Assembly (NCBI RefSeq): GCF_042677205.1 | Contig: NZ_JBHTIU010000023.1 | Coordinates: 12,638 to 76,637 of the forward strand | Origin: Paenibacillus_L residui | Lineage (GTDB): Bacteria; Bacillota; Bacilli; Paenibacillales; NBRC-103111 | Length of the DNA stretch: 64,000 nucleotides | Direction of reading: 5' to 3' | Part shown: positions 46,037 through 54,816 of the stretch, piece after piece | How positions within the stretch are numbered: the first letter of the stretch is position 1 | Layout: every line of letters starts with the position of its first letter | Translations under genes and position numbers: made by a program | The notes under the pieces: model-generated | Databases searched by the model: none | Told to the model about the DNA's origin: nothing | The model's input: the letters and a program-made list of their open reading frames with translations, nothing else

Positions 46037-48247
46037 CTATCCATGTGACCTCTGCCGAATCCAGCGTGGCGCCCACCAATTCGCTCTTCCGAGCAGTTTC
46101 ATCAAGGCGGGGACAACAATAATGCGAATGAGAGTAGCATCGATCAGCACCGCCAAGGATAATCCGAGGCCGAGCGCTTTGATTATTTGAATATCCGTGT
46201 AAATGAATGAGCCAACCACGACGATCAGGATAAACGCCGCCGACGTTATGAGGCTTCCGGTTCTTCTTAAGCCCTCGGCCGTACTGGCCTCATTATCCCC
46301 GGTCTTCTCGTATTCCTCCACGATGCGGGAAATCAGGAAAACTTCATAATCCATAGATATTCCGAACACTACGCAAAAAATGATAATCGGAAGCGTCGCA
46401 TCTACGTATCCTGTCGAAGTAATATGCAGCAACTCCGCCATAAATCCGTTCTGGAACACCGCTACGACTATCCCGATGCTTGCCCCCAGACTGAGATCAT
46501 TCATCAGTACCGCTTTAAGCGGCAGCAGCACGGAACGGAAGGCGGCAAGCAGGACGAAGTAAGTAACGACCATCACAAAGCCGACCACCACCGGGATCCG
46601 CTCGTTAATCCGATCCAGCATATCCAGCCGGTAGGCCGGTCCGCCCGTTACCTTGACCTCAAGTCCTCCCGCATCGAGCTCGCGGATTTGCTTCACCAAT
46701 CTCTCCGTATCTTTGCTTTCCGGATCATCTTCCGGCACGACTATCAATAAAGAGAAACGGTCCGATGCCAGCTTCTCCTCCTCCAGCTTGCTGCGCACCT
46801 CTTCCCTCGCCAGCAGGGCGGCAGCCTGCTCCAAAGGGCGGTCTTCAAGCATTGCCAGCAAGCTCTTCACTTCTTTAACCCCATCGAGCTCCCTAAGTTT
46901 GGCGGTGTAGGCAGCCATTTGACGCAAAGAAGCTTCAGACCAGAATTCCTCCTCCGCTTCCACATAGATTTGGATTGGATTCATCTCCCGCGCATCATAA
47001 GCCTCGGTCAACAGATCATCCCCGTGCCTGGATTCATAGCTGGGAGGCAGCATACCCGCGCTTGGAAGCCCGAGCTTCATGTCGCTGACCGGAAGCATGA
47101 ACGTTATCAGGATTCCGCTCATGATTACAACGAGCAGAACGGGCCGCTTCATAACGGAATATGCGATCCGGCTCCATAGATGGGAGGCCTGCTGCCGCTT
47201 CTTCCAGCGGGAAGGGATGACGTTCCAGCGGTTTATGTTATGGCCAAATAGGCCCATCAAAGAAAGCAGAAGGGTGTTGGCGATGATGACCGACAGCGAA
47301 ACGACAAGAACTCCTCCTAGGCAAAGAGTCCGGAAAATATTTAGCTCTATAAACAACATGCCGAGCAATCCGATCAACACCGCGACTCCGGAGAAAAAGA
47401 TCGAACGGCCCGCCATTTGGCAGGTCATGGCCACTGCTTCACGCACATCCTGCTGCTGGTTCAATTCCTCGCGAAAGCGGCTGACCATAAACAAAGCGTA
47501 ATCTATCCCGACCGCCAACCCAAGCATTGTCACCATGTTGGGCAGGAAATTGGACAAGGAGTAGCCTTGTGCGATGAAATAGGTAATCCCCAGCGTCGTC
47601 GTAACGCTCGCCAAGCCGACAATCAGAGGAAGAAGGGCTCCCAGAACCGTGCCAAAAATAAGCAGGAGCACCAACAAGGCGATGGGAAGGCCGATGACTT
47701 CCGCTTTGACGATGTCCTTCTTCGTCGCTACCTGCATGTCATGCAGAATCGGGGGCCCTCCGGTAATATCTACCTTCATGCCGTCCGGAGCCGTGATTTT
47801 TGCTTTAATTTCGGTAAATTTATCCAACGCCTCGTCCGTAGTCAGCTTGAGAAACACATTAACCGATTGAATATGGTCATGGCCCGCCACACGAGTAGCC
47901 GGATTGATAGCAATGCCGGCAACGTAGGGGAGCTCTTCAAGCGGTTTAAGGGAGTTCAGTATCGTTGTTATGGCTTCTTGATCCGTTAATTCCCGGGAAT
48001 CGCTGGAGTATACCAGAATGAAATTGGAGGCCGGAAAATCAAGCTTCTCCTGAAGCGCAATCATTCCCGCATCGGAATCGCTGCCTTTCGGCGTGAACCC
48101 GTTATCTTTAAATTGGCCCGGAGCCTGAACCGCGAACAAAGCCATAAATACAAGGATTGCCGCCCATAATCCGGTTACCCAGCGGCGATAACGATACATT
48201 GCCTCCCCCCATAACCAAAACCAGCCCTTATCGGCACTTTCCCGCAT
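46037..48247 (-). CDS. MMPL/RND-family transporter
   Basis: A 736-residue membrane protein with two halves of about six membrane segments each and large external loops after TM1 and TM7. The second and eighth-type segments carry G-L-A-V-G-I-D-Y-A-L-F-M-V-S-R-F and F-G-I-S-M-D-Y-E-V-F-L-I-S-R-I, the MMPL motif with the proton-relay Asp-Tyr. Related proteins (YdfJ and others) export lipids or drugs. ATG 48247 follows GGGGGA. Confidence 0.88.
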   Translation of the reverse strand: MRESADKGWFWLWGEAMYRYRRWVTGLWAAILVFMALFAVQAPGQFKDNGFTPKGSDSDAGMIALQEKLDFPASNFILVYSSDSRELTDQEAITTILNSLKPLEELPYVAGIAINPATRVAGHDHIQSVNVFLKLTTDEALDKFTEIKAKITAPDGMKVDITGGPPILHDMQVATKKDIVKAEVIGLPIALLVLLLIFGTVLGALLPLIVGLASVTTTLGITYFIAQGYSLSNFLPNMVTMLGLAVGIDYALFMVSRFREELNQQQDVREAVAMTCQMAGRSIFFSGVAVLIGLLGMLFIELNIFRTLCLGGVLVVSLSVIIANTLLLSLMGLFGHNINRWNVIPSRWKKRQQASHLWSRIAYSVMKRPVLLVVIMSGILITFMLPVSDMKLGLPSAGMLPPSYESRHGDDLLTEAYDAREMNPIQIYVEAEEEFWSEASLRQMAAYTAKLRELDGVKEVKSLLAMLEDRPLEQAAALLAREEVRSKLEEEKLASDRFSLLIVVPEDDPESKDTERLVKQIRELDAGGLEVKVTGGPAYRLDMLDRINERIPVVVGFVMVVTYFVLLAAFRSVLLPLKAVLMNDLSLGASIGIVVAVFQNGFMAELLHITSTGYVDATLPIIIFCVVFGISMDYEVFLISRIVEEYEKTGDNEASTAEGLRRTGSLITSAAFILIVVVGSFIYTDIQIIKALGLGLSLAVLIDATLIRIIVVPALMKLLGRANWWAPRWIRQRSHG

Positions 48248-48381
48248 GAATGCATCCCCCGTTACGTTCGATGAAATAATTAACAACATTTTCCCATTTT
48301 TTATCCTGTCAGGCAAACCGGCAAAAAAACGTAATGACCCAATTATAACCATTACATTTGTTTCGTAGAAGGCCGGAACGA

Positions 48382-48405
48382 AAAAAGCCCCGGCCGGGGC
48401 TTTTT
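48382..48405. terminator. Bidirectional terminator
   Basis: Perfect palindrome AAAAAGCCCCGG/CCGGGGCTTTTT; it ends the uppP transcript on the minus strand. Confidence 0.85.
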
Positions 48406-48445
48406 AAAGGAAATCGACGGATTCGGTTGTATGCCTTCATTACGA

Positions 48446-49264
48446 TCAAGAGCCAAATCCTCCGATAGCCATATAAATGAGTACCAGCGCAGCCAGTACG
48501 AAACGGTAAAAGGAAAAATATGTAAGTTTGAGCCTGGAGACCAATTTGATAAACGTTGCCACGGCCAACAAAGCGACGATGAATGAAACGATGAACCCTA
48601 CGGCAAAGAACGGAAGATCATCCGCCGTAAACAGGCTGTAGCTTTTCAGCAGGTCGTATCCGGTCGCTGCGGCCATAATCGGGATCGCCATCAAGAAAGT
48701 AAAATCCGCTGCTGCTCCCCGGGTCGTTCCGGCCAGCATTCCGCCGGCAATCGTCGCCCCCGAGCGGGAGAAGCCCGGCCATAGCGATAGGCATTGGGCG
48801 GCACCGATAAACAAAGCTTGTTTATAGGTAATATCATCCATTGTCCTGGCCTCTATTGCAGGGCTTTGCTTCTCGGCGATGATCATAAAAATCCCGCCGA
48901 TAATGAGCCCTATCACGACAGTTTCCGGCATAAACAGAAGCTTGATGTATTTATGCCCGAGGAAGCCAAGAGCCATAGCCGGAACGATACCGATCAGGAT
49001 ATGAAGCAAATTTAGCTTAGGTCCCGGGTTAAGCCGTTCGTTAGCCGTCTGGATGCCGAATAACCGCAGCACTCTTTTCCAATATAGGACAACCACTGAC
49101 AGAATAGCTCCGAGCTGAATCGCTATTTCGAACGTATCCGCTTTTTCCCCGGTAAAATCAATCATATGGCCGACCAGAATCATATGTCCGGTGGAGGATA
49201 CGGGCAGAAATTCAGTTAGTCCCTCCACTATTCCAATAATGATCGCTTTCCATAATTCCAGCAT
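48446..49264 (-). CDS. uppP: Undecaprenyl-diphosphatase UppP (BacA)
   Basis: A 272-residue membrane phosphatase with E-G-L-T-E-F-L-P-V-S-S-T-G-H at 14-27 and P-G-F-S-R-S-G-A-T-I near 160-170, the two catalytic motifs of BacA-type UppP. It recycles undecaprenyl pyrophosphate for cell wall synthesis and gives bacitracin tolerance. Single gene with its own terminator. Confidence 0.95.
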   Translation of the reverse strand: MLELWKAIIIGIVEGLTEFLPVSSTGHMILVGHMIDFTGEKADTFEIAIQLGAILSVVVLYWKRVLRLFGIQTANERLNPGPKLNLLHILIGIVPAMALGFLGHKYIKLLFMPETVVIGLIIGGIFMIIAEKQSPAIEARTMDDITYKQALFIGAAQCLSLWPGFSRSGATIAGGMLAGTTRGAAADFTFLMAIPIMAAATGYDLLKSYSLFTADDLPFFAVGFIVSFIVALLAVATFIKLVSRLKLTYFSFYRFVLAALVLIYMAIGGFGS

Positions 49265-49348
49265 TTCTTCTTCTCCCCTCCCACTGTCCCTCGTTCAACT
49301 ATTGTATTCCAATCTGACAGGCCCCATGCTTATTCCATGTAAAGAGCT

Positions 49349-50797
49349 TCAATCTTTCTTGCCGATTTCCCTCCAATGGGAGGCGGAGAAGCTATCCCAA
49401 TCTATGCCGATGCTTAACTGGTGCTCCAATACTTCCCGCAGAAATTCGGGTAAATAATATTCGGTGCCGGTGCCCTTGCTTAAGGAAAGATATCCTACTC
49501 CAAAGGTGAACATATCCAGAGAGCCGACCAGATAATGCCTTTCGGGCTCAAGCGGGAGACCATTGATGTATATCTGCCGGATCTTATGGTAAGAAGGCGC
49601 AGCCGCATCGTAATCCACATCGATCCCATCGAGACAAAGCATGCCGAGCACCTTGCCGCGAAAGCCGAAGCCGCGGATCTCCTTGTCTATAAACTCATCC
49701 AGCAGAGACTGCTCCAGGGCAAGCGCCAAATGATCCCCCCGCAGCCAAAATTTGCAGGGATTGATCGGTGAAGGGCAGACCTGAAGAAGCCGAAGCTTGG
49801 TCACCGGCCCTTCCTCCAGCCCGCCCAGCAGTTGGCCGGCATTAATAATCCCCACCTCGGCGTCCACCCAACGGCGGACTCCGGAGGCCAGAAGATTGCC
49901 CAAGCCGGATTCCTGCCGCCAAGCTATGGTCAGCGGCCGATCCAGAGAGGTAATGGTTGTGCTCAAATAAGCCTTGCCTTGTTCCCGGCATCGCTCAATA
50001 ATTTCGACCACATCCCCGGCTTCCTCATACGAATCAACCTCAATGACGCGTCCTTCTACCCGTTCCAGCTTCTTGAGGGACGTATCGTATGTCAACTCCA
50101 TTTCGCCTACGTACTGTCCGAACTTGCCTGCGGCACCGATATAAGTATTCTCCACCAGGAGAGGCTCTTCCAACAGATGATGCGTATGTGCGCCGAGAAT
50201 TAAATCTATCCCGGGGATTTGCTCGGCCATCCGACGGTCATTCGTCAACCCCAGATGAGAGAGAACGATAATGCTATCCGCTTCCTCCTTAAGCCGCTCC
50301 ACCCATCGGGCAACGTTCGGCAGCGGGTCGTCCAGCTTCCAGTCAAGAAGCTGATAGAAATCCGGGTAGTAGGCCGTTACTCCAAGGAAAGCCACTTTCA
50401 CACCGAACCAGTCCCGAATCTGATATGGCTTAAGCCAGTAGGGAAGCCGGCCCGACGGCATCATACCCATATTGCTTGCCAGCACATCGAACTTGGCCTT
50501 GGACGAATAAGCTGCCTCGAGCTGCTGCATCGTGAAGGTCAGCCCTTCGTTATTGCCGGGGACAGCCAGATTATAGCCGGTGGCGTTCATTACTTCCACA
50601 TTGGCCTGCCCTTCCGTTCCATCCGTCTCCACCCGCATCCGGTCCATATGATCTCCTATATCTACCGTAATGACAGGATCAAGCGGATGACTCTGCTTGA
50701 GTTGACGGATAGCCGTTGCGATTTTGGGCATTTGTTCGAAATGGCTGTGGATATCATTCGTATACAAAACAATCAGTTTACGCCGTTCTCCTGGCAT
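49349..50797 (-). CDS. 5'-nucleotidase-like metallophosphoesterase, YunD-like
   Basis: A 482-residue protein with L-Y-T-N-D-I-H-S-H (metal site), G-N-N-E-G-L near 80, L-S-H-L-G-L-T and L-G-A-H-T-H-H; the second half is the 5'-nucleotidase C-terminal domain. No signal peptide, unlike secreted UshA, which fits cytoplasmic YunD. ATG 50797 follows AAAGGGGGAAG. Confidence 0.87.
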   Translation of the reverse strand: MPGERRKLIVLYTNDIHSHFEQMPKIATAIRQLKQSHPLDPVITVDIGDHMDRMRVETDGTEGQANVEVMNATGYNLAVPGNNEGLTFTMQQLEAAYSSKAKFDVLASNMGMMPSGRLPYWLKPYQIRDWFGVKVAFLGVTAYYPDFYQLLDWKLDDPLPNVARWVERLKEEADSIIVLSHLGLTNDRRMAEQIPGIDLILGAHTHHLLEEPLLVENTYIGAAGKFGQYVGEMELTYDTSLKKLERVEGRVIEVDSYEEAGDVVEIIERCREQGKAYLSTTITSLDRPLTIAWRQESGLGNLLASGVRRWVDAEVGIINAGQLLGGLEEGPVTKLRLLQVCPSPINPCKFWLRGDHLALALEQSLLDEFIDKEIRGFGFRGKVLGMLCLDGIDVDYDAAAPSYHKIRQIYINGLPLEPERHYLVGSLDMFTFGVGYLSLSKGTGTEYYLPEFLREVLEHQLSIGIDWDSFSASHWREIGKKD

Positions 50798-50986
50798 GTT
50801 ACTTCCCCCTTTCGGCCGAAATAACCCATTATCTTTTTTATTATAATGGAATTGCGGCAATAAATTACACCACAATTTTCCCTGGCCGCTTACGGGGTTC
50901 ACGAAGATTCGAGCCTATTTTCATAAATTTAGCCCCCTGCCTACTCTTCCTACGGATAGATGTTCAGGCTTAAGCCAAATATCAGC

Positions 50987-50995
50987 CATACAATA
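50987..50995 (+). promoter_or_regulatory. Possible sigma-K/E -10 element
   Basis: CATACAATA matches the mother-cell -10 form CATANNNTA and lies 29 bp before the collagen-like gene. The -35 is not clear. Confidence 0.4.
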
Positions 50996-51023
50996 AACAA
51001 AATTACTTTAGGGAGATGTTCAT

Positions 51024-51776
51024 ATGCTTCGCAGAAAGCGCAGGAAATCAGGTCTTAAAAAGAGAGGAACCCTTGTCCGCTCCAAAAAAACCGCTCTGCG
51101 TCTTTGTCCCCCAAAGAAACGCAAAAGCGGCTTCAGACGCCACCGCATCGTTCGGAATCCGCGGTGGCCGCAATGGACTGCAGGACAGCAGGGTTACCAG
51201 GGCGATCCTGGAGCCCAAGGGCTGGCGGGAGGGATAGGACCTGGAGGACAGCAGGGTTACCAGGGCGATCCTGGAGCCCAAGGGCTGGCGGGAGGGATAG
51301 GACCTGGAGGACCGCCAGGGGCGGACGGCCTGCAGGGACCCCCGGGGCCACAAGGACCAGAAGGACCACAAGGGGCAACAGGACCTCAGGGACCCCCGGG
51401 GCCTCAAGGACCACAAGGACCACAGGGGGCCACAGGACCGCAGGGAGTCCCGGGGCCGGGAATTCAGGATGTTATTATTGTTCCGGAGGCGGCCAGATTT
51501 TTTTATGTCCCCGGCTCGGATATAGTTCTTACTTCCTCTGTAACGATCCCGTCCGCCCAATTTACGGATGATAACGGAGCTGCAGCCTCTGAGTTCCCTA
51601 AGATGGGATTGGCTAATTACAGCAATCTCTTCATCAACGGAATGATTCAGGAGAGCAGCTTGTATAATATCAGTTCCACAGGTCTAACTATTTCGGCAAC
51701 ACGAGATACTATTTATGCCGGGACTCCCATTGCCCTCGAAATCGTACAATTTTCAACTCGGATTATCCAGCAATAA
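51024..51776 (+). CDS. Collagen-like spore-surface protein with DUF4183-type C-terminus
   Basis: A 250-residue protein. Residues 1-50 are very basic (RRKRRKSGLKKR); 53-150 are about 30 G-x-y triplets, many G-P-Q-G-P; 150-250 are a beta-rich domain (F-F-Y-V-P-G-S-D-I ... E-F-P-K-M-G-L-A-N-Y-S-N-L-F-I-N-G-M) of DUF4183 type, common in exosporium or coat filaments of bacilli. A 63-bp exact tandem duplication lies in the triplet region. Confidence 0.85.
   Translation: MLRRKRRKSGLKKRGTLVRSKKTALRLCPPKKRKSGFRRHRIVRNPRWPQWTAGQQGYQGDPGAQGLAGGIGPGGQQGYQGDPGAQGLAGGIGPGGPPGADGLQGPPGPQGPEGPQGATGPQGPPGPQGPQGPQGATGPQGVPGPGIQDVIIVPEAARFFYVPGSDIVLTSSVTIPSAQFTDDNGAAASEFPKMGLANYSNLFINGMIQESSLYNISSTGLTISATRDTIYAGTPIALEIVQFSTRIIQQ
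51183..51308 (+). repeat. Exact 63-bp tandem duplication
   Basis: 51183-51245 is repeated without change at 51246-51308. It encodes 21 residues, seven collagen triplets, so copy number can change without breaking the frame. Confidence 0.95.
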
Positions 51777-51816
51777 CCGAGACTGGGGTGAGAATGCCCG
51801 TTTGACCTTATCATGA

Positions 51817-51862
51817 AAGTATCCCCCGCCGAGTTTTTACAGCAGAGGATACTTTTATTTTC
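51817..51862 (+). terminator. Terminator of the collagen-like gene
   Basis: AAGTATCC (51817-51824) with GGATACTT (51847-51854) and TTTATTTT. The loop is 22 nt. Confidence 0.65.
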
Positions 51863-51898
51863 CTTCCTATAACAGATTAAACCTTCATGGGGGCGAAG

Positions 51899-53137
51899 TT
51901 AGACTTTCGTCATATTCAACTCAAACCATGGAGATGCGGTTCCCGCAGCCGAGACGGATCTTACAAAAGTTGTGGCATGAACGCTGGAATTCCTCGCCAA
52001 AATTTGATGAACCCCGTAATTCACTCCGCTTCCTGCATCACCGCCGGAAACATACAGCCACCAGCCGGCCACGTTCTTCATGGGATGATCGGCCATTAAG
52101 TTCCCTTCAGCCGTCGTCATATAGTAATAGCCGGGCTCTTTAATTTGGGCTATGGATTGGACTTTGCTCATATTGATCCTCTTTGCTCTATTGTCATGCC
52201 TGGTAAGGGGCACCGGTTGAACCCTTTCTCCGGCCAAGCCGAGAAATTTCTGAACCCCGATATTGTTGGATAGGGCGAAAAGTCTCTGTCTGCGTCTTCC
52301 TGCCAAATCTCCCACGATAACGGTCAGCAGCGTTTTGTATCCTGTATTGGGATCGGTATACAAGAATAAACCTTCCGGCTCCCCAAAGCCTTCGACATAA
52401 CCGCCGCTCGGTGAATAACCGACAGGTCTGTTTATCTCCTCGCTGATCTTTCCCGTTGTGAGATTTACCCGGTACAAATGAAAGTCCTCAGCATGTTGGC
52501 CAAAGGTCACATAAAAGTCGGCTCCATCTAAGGCAAGACCTTGTAAGATTTGACTATTCATATCGGAAGTGAATAAATAGGAATGAACCTTGGTGTTGAA
52601 ATTCCCGTTTTTAGCATCGCTGATTTTATAAACTTCAAGCTGGCTTACCGTAGATCCGCTTGTTGTATCTGTAATTCTCATAGCGAGCAAATTGTTTTTA
52701 GGGTCGGTAAAAGCGCTTTGATATCTGCTTGGATTAGGAAATTCCTTCAGCTTCCGGACCCGGGAATCGTTAATCGAAATCGTCGTATCCGGCAAATAAG
52801 GCACTCTGCACAGCCACTGTGTTACCAAAGTGTCATTGGCATCGACATCCATCATGTTGGTCCAGATGTAGATTTGGCCCCCATCCCTTTCAATACCGAT
52901 GGAGGTTCCATGACCTCCGTTTTTAAAAATCATGCTGTCCAAGTATTTCCCGCCCAATGAAGTGCGAGTCACCACAAAGCTCTCATAATTCCCGCCGAAA
53001 CCGTTGTACACTTGAGTAGCGTAAATCTCTCCCGCCACCTCGTCAATGGCCAAACCTTGGTTGACCGTAACATTGGCCAGCTCCAAATCAAACAGATATA
53101 GATCCTGGGCATCCGCTGCCGAAAATAATTTTGACAT
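51899..53137 (-). CDS. Beta-propeller/TagC-like protein with phage tail-fibre knob
   Basis: A 412-residue protein. Residues 1-310 look like the helveticin J/TagC beta-propeller type (N-Q-G-L-A-I-D ... G-E-P-E-G-L-F-L-Y-T-D), seen in phage fibres and bacteriocins. Residues 325-412 resemble a pyocin/tail-fibre knob (I-K-E-P-G-Y-Y-Y-M-T-T-A-E-G ... A-S-P-W-F-E-L-N). No signal peptide. It lies outside the prophage beside a second repressor pair, so it may be phage debris or a surface-binding protein. Confidence 0.6.
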   Translation of the reverse strand: MSKLFSAADAQDLYLFDLELANVTVNQGLAIDEVAGEIYATQVYNGFGGNYESFVVTRTSLGGKYLDSMIFKNGGHGTSIGIERDGGQIYIWTNMMDVDANDTLVTQWLCRVPYLPDTTISINDSRVRKLKEFPNPSRYQSAFTDPKNNLLAMRITDTTSGSTVSQLEVYKISDAKNGNFNTKVHSYLFTSDMNSQILQGLALDGADFYVTFGQHAEDFHLYRVNLTTGKISEEINRPVGYSPSGGYVEGFGEPEGLFLYTDPNTGYKTLLTVIVGDLAGRRRQRLFALSNNIGVQKFLGLAGERVQPVPLTRHDNRAKRINMSKVQSIAQIKEPGYYYMTTAEGNLMADHPMKNVAGWWLYVSGGDAGSGVNYGVHQILARNSSVHATTFVRSVSAAGTASPWFELNMTKV

Positions 53138-53529
53138 TAGAAATCACCCTTTCCAAAATTTTCAAGTAATTTACTTTAACAATTTGTCCTCATTGTGGCC
53201 ATCAAGGCCTTCAATTCTGACCTCCTAAGCTAGCTCGGAAAAATCCGACGATGCTGCATAACTGACCTTCCGGGCTCTTTGATGCGCTAATTCTTAGAGA
53301 TTTCTCCCTCGTATTGCGCTTTTCACCCCTTCCGATTTTAAGTTAGAAACATTCTCACTCCTTTCGGTATTCAATTTCGTATCACAAGTTCATGATATAC
53401 TCAATTTCGTATTAAGTCAACATAAAAAATAAATAAAATTACGCAATTGAACATTTCTTTTTCAGTTACAAACAAGTATAATTAGGATACAAGTACGGAA
53501 TTCCGTATATTGATTGAAAAGGGGATTCA
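53138..53529. promoter_or_regulatory. Intergenic region with repressor operators
   Basis: TCAATTTCGTAT occurs at 53371-53382 and 53401-53412 (30 bp apart); the palindrome TACGGAATTCCGTA lies at 53494-53507; half-sites are alike (TTCCGTAT/TTTCGTAT). TATAAT at 53477-53482 faces the XRE gene but its -35 is poor. The left 200 bp show no gene. Confidence 0.5.
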
Positions 53530-53859
53530 ATGGTGAAAAGAGCGGAAGTATTGAAAAAATTGATCGATCAAACCGGTTTAAATACTAAGGCTTTTGCTGA
53601 AAAAGCAGGTATACCCTATACAACGCTAAGGTCCATATTAATGCGGGGTGTGGGGGGAGCATCTGTTAATAACGTAATCAAAGTGTGCCGGGCGCTAGGG
53701 ATTACCATTGAGGATTTGGAGGAGATGGCGGCTAATGACAACGGCAGCATCCAAACGATCGCCGCTCATCATGACGGAGAAGATTGGACCGCAGAAGAAT
53801 TGGAGACGATCCGCAAGTTTAAGGAGTTTGTAAAATCTCAACGCAAGCCACAGGGGTGA
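53530..53859 (+). CDS. XRE-family repressor (second set)
   Basis: A 109-residue protein; the XRE domain covers 5-65 (T-G-L-N-T-K-A-F-A-E-K-A-G-I-P-Y-T-T-L-R-S-I-L). The C-terminal helix is charged. It is 4 bp from an ImmA-like gene, so the pair is a repressor-protease switch. Not part of the large prophage. Confidence 0.85.
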   Translation: MVKRAEVLKKLIDQTGLNTKAFAEKAGIPYTTLRSILMRGVGGASVNNVIKVCRALGITIEDLEEMAANDNGSIQTIAAHHDGEDWTAEELETIRKFKEFVKSQRKPQG

Positions 53860-53863
53860 TTGC

Positions 53864-54304
53864 ATGCTGTATGACAAGCTTCTTAAGGAGACCGAAGCGA
53901 GAGTTTTCGAAGTGGACATGCCTTCCACCATTAAGGGACTGTACGCAGATAACGTAATTTGGATCAATAAGAGCATACCGACAAGCACCGAAAAAGCATG
54001 TATTCTTGCCGAAGAGAACGGGCATTATCACACATCCATCGGCAATATACTGGACCAAAGCTCCATTCCTAACCGCAAGCAGGAACAAAGGGCACGGACC
54101 TGGGCCTACAGAAAACTAATCCCTCTTTCCTCCTTCGTACAGGCTCATAAGCAAGGGATTCATAACCGATATGAGCTTGCCGAATACCTGGAGGTTACGG
54201 AAAGCTTCCTCGAGGACAGCCTAAAGCGCTATCAGGAAATTTATGGGACGCATACGCAATGGAAGTGTTTTACGATCTATTTTGATCCCCTGTTAATCTT
54301 ATAG
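53864..54304 (+). CDS. ImmA/IrrE-like metallopeptidase (second set)
   Basis: A 146-residue protein with A-E-E-N-G-H-Y-H at 49-56. The usual first His of HExxH is Glu (E-E-N-G-H), which is typical of a phage subfamily (AEELGHH). N-terminal M-P-S-T-I-K-G-L-Y-A-D-N fits that subfamily too. Probable partner of the preceding repressor. Confidence 0.8.
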   Translation: MLYDKLLKETEARVFEVDMPSTIKGLYADNVIWINKSIPTSTEKACILAEENGHYHTSIGNILDQSSIPNRKQEQRARTWAYRKLIPLSSFVQAHKQGIHNRYELAEYLEVTESFLEDSLKRYQEIYGTHTQWKCFTIYFDPLLIL

Positions 54305-54372
54305 ATCTTTAGGAAAATACCCCTTTAGGGTTCCTTCGAGGATACGCGGGGAATTTCATCAATTGATTTTTG

Positions 54373-54412
54373 CAATATTCCGAAGTCTTTGGAATATTGT
54401 TATTTAATTTTC
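54373..54412 (+). terminator. Terminator after the second repressor pair
   Basis: CAATATTCC (54373-54381) with GGAATATTG (54391-54399), followed by TTATTTAATTTT. Confidence 0.7.
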
Positions 54413-54482
54413 TAAAGGAACCTATTTTTCGCCGATCCGTAATTATTATTAATCCGTTATAAGCTAGGGGGGCTTGATTTCT

Positions 54483-54683
54483 ATGATTTTCATGAGCATT
54501 TTTCTTATCCTTGCAGGATTATTAATGCTTTTCAAGACTAAGCTGCTCTGGAATCTTACTGAAAAGTGGACATCTAGGGATGCTACCGAACCATCAGACC
54601 TCTATCTATGGAATACACGCTTTGGCGGGATAGTGTGTTTTAGTATAGGTGTTGTTGGTATCTTCGTCCAAATCCTATTGTAA
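54483..54683 (+). CDS. Small membrane protein, DUF6199-like
   Basis: A 66-residue protein with two membrane segments (I-F-M-S-I-F-L-I-L-A-G-L-L-M-L-F; I-V-C-F-S-I-G-V-V-G-I-F-V-Q-I-L) and between them W-N-L-T-E-K-W ... E-P-S-D-L-Y-x-W-N-T-R-F-G-G, the DUF6199 pattern. ATG 54483 has GGGGGG 9-10 nt upstream; TTG 54474 is too close to it. Function unknown. Confidence 0.65.
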   Translation: MIFMSIFLILAGLLMLFKTKLLWNLTEKWTSRDATEPSDLYLWNTRFGGIVCFSIGVVGIFVQILL

Positions 54684-54738
54684 AAATAACCTTCGTCCCT
54701 CACTTGAATTCCAATCACCGATCATTAAAGAAAATTAA

Positions 54739-54768
54739 AAGGAGGCGAACTTTAAAGTTCGCCTCCTT
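54739..54768. terminator. Strong terminator of the suf operon
   Basis: A perfect 30-bp palindrome (AAGGAGGCGAACTTT and its complement), with T-rich sequence on the minus-strand side. Bidirectional. Confidence 0.88.
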
Positions 54769-54816
54769 CATTATACGAGCGGCACAAACGATTCCGGCCG
54801 ATAGGTTTGTAAGATG

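Noticed and set aside
51104..51571. Alternative frames with G-rich or R-rich repeats
   Set aside because: Frame-shifted readings of the collagen-like gene; only the frame with G-x-y triplets has a ribosome binding site and a sensible C-terminal domain.
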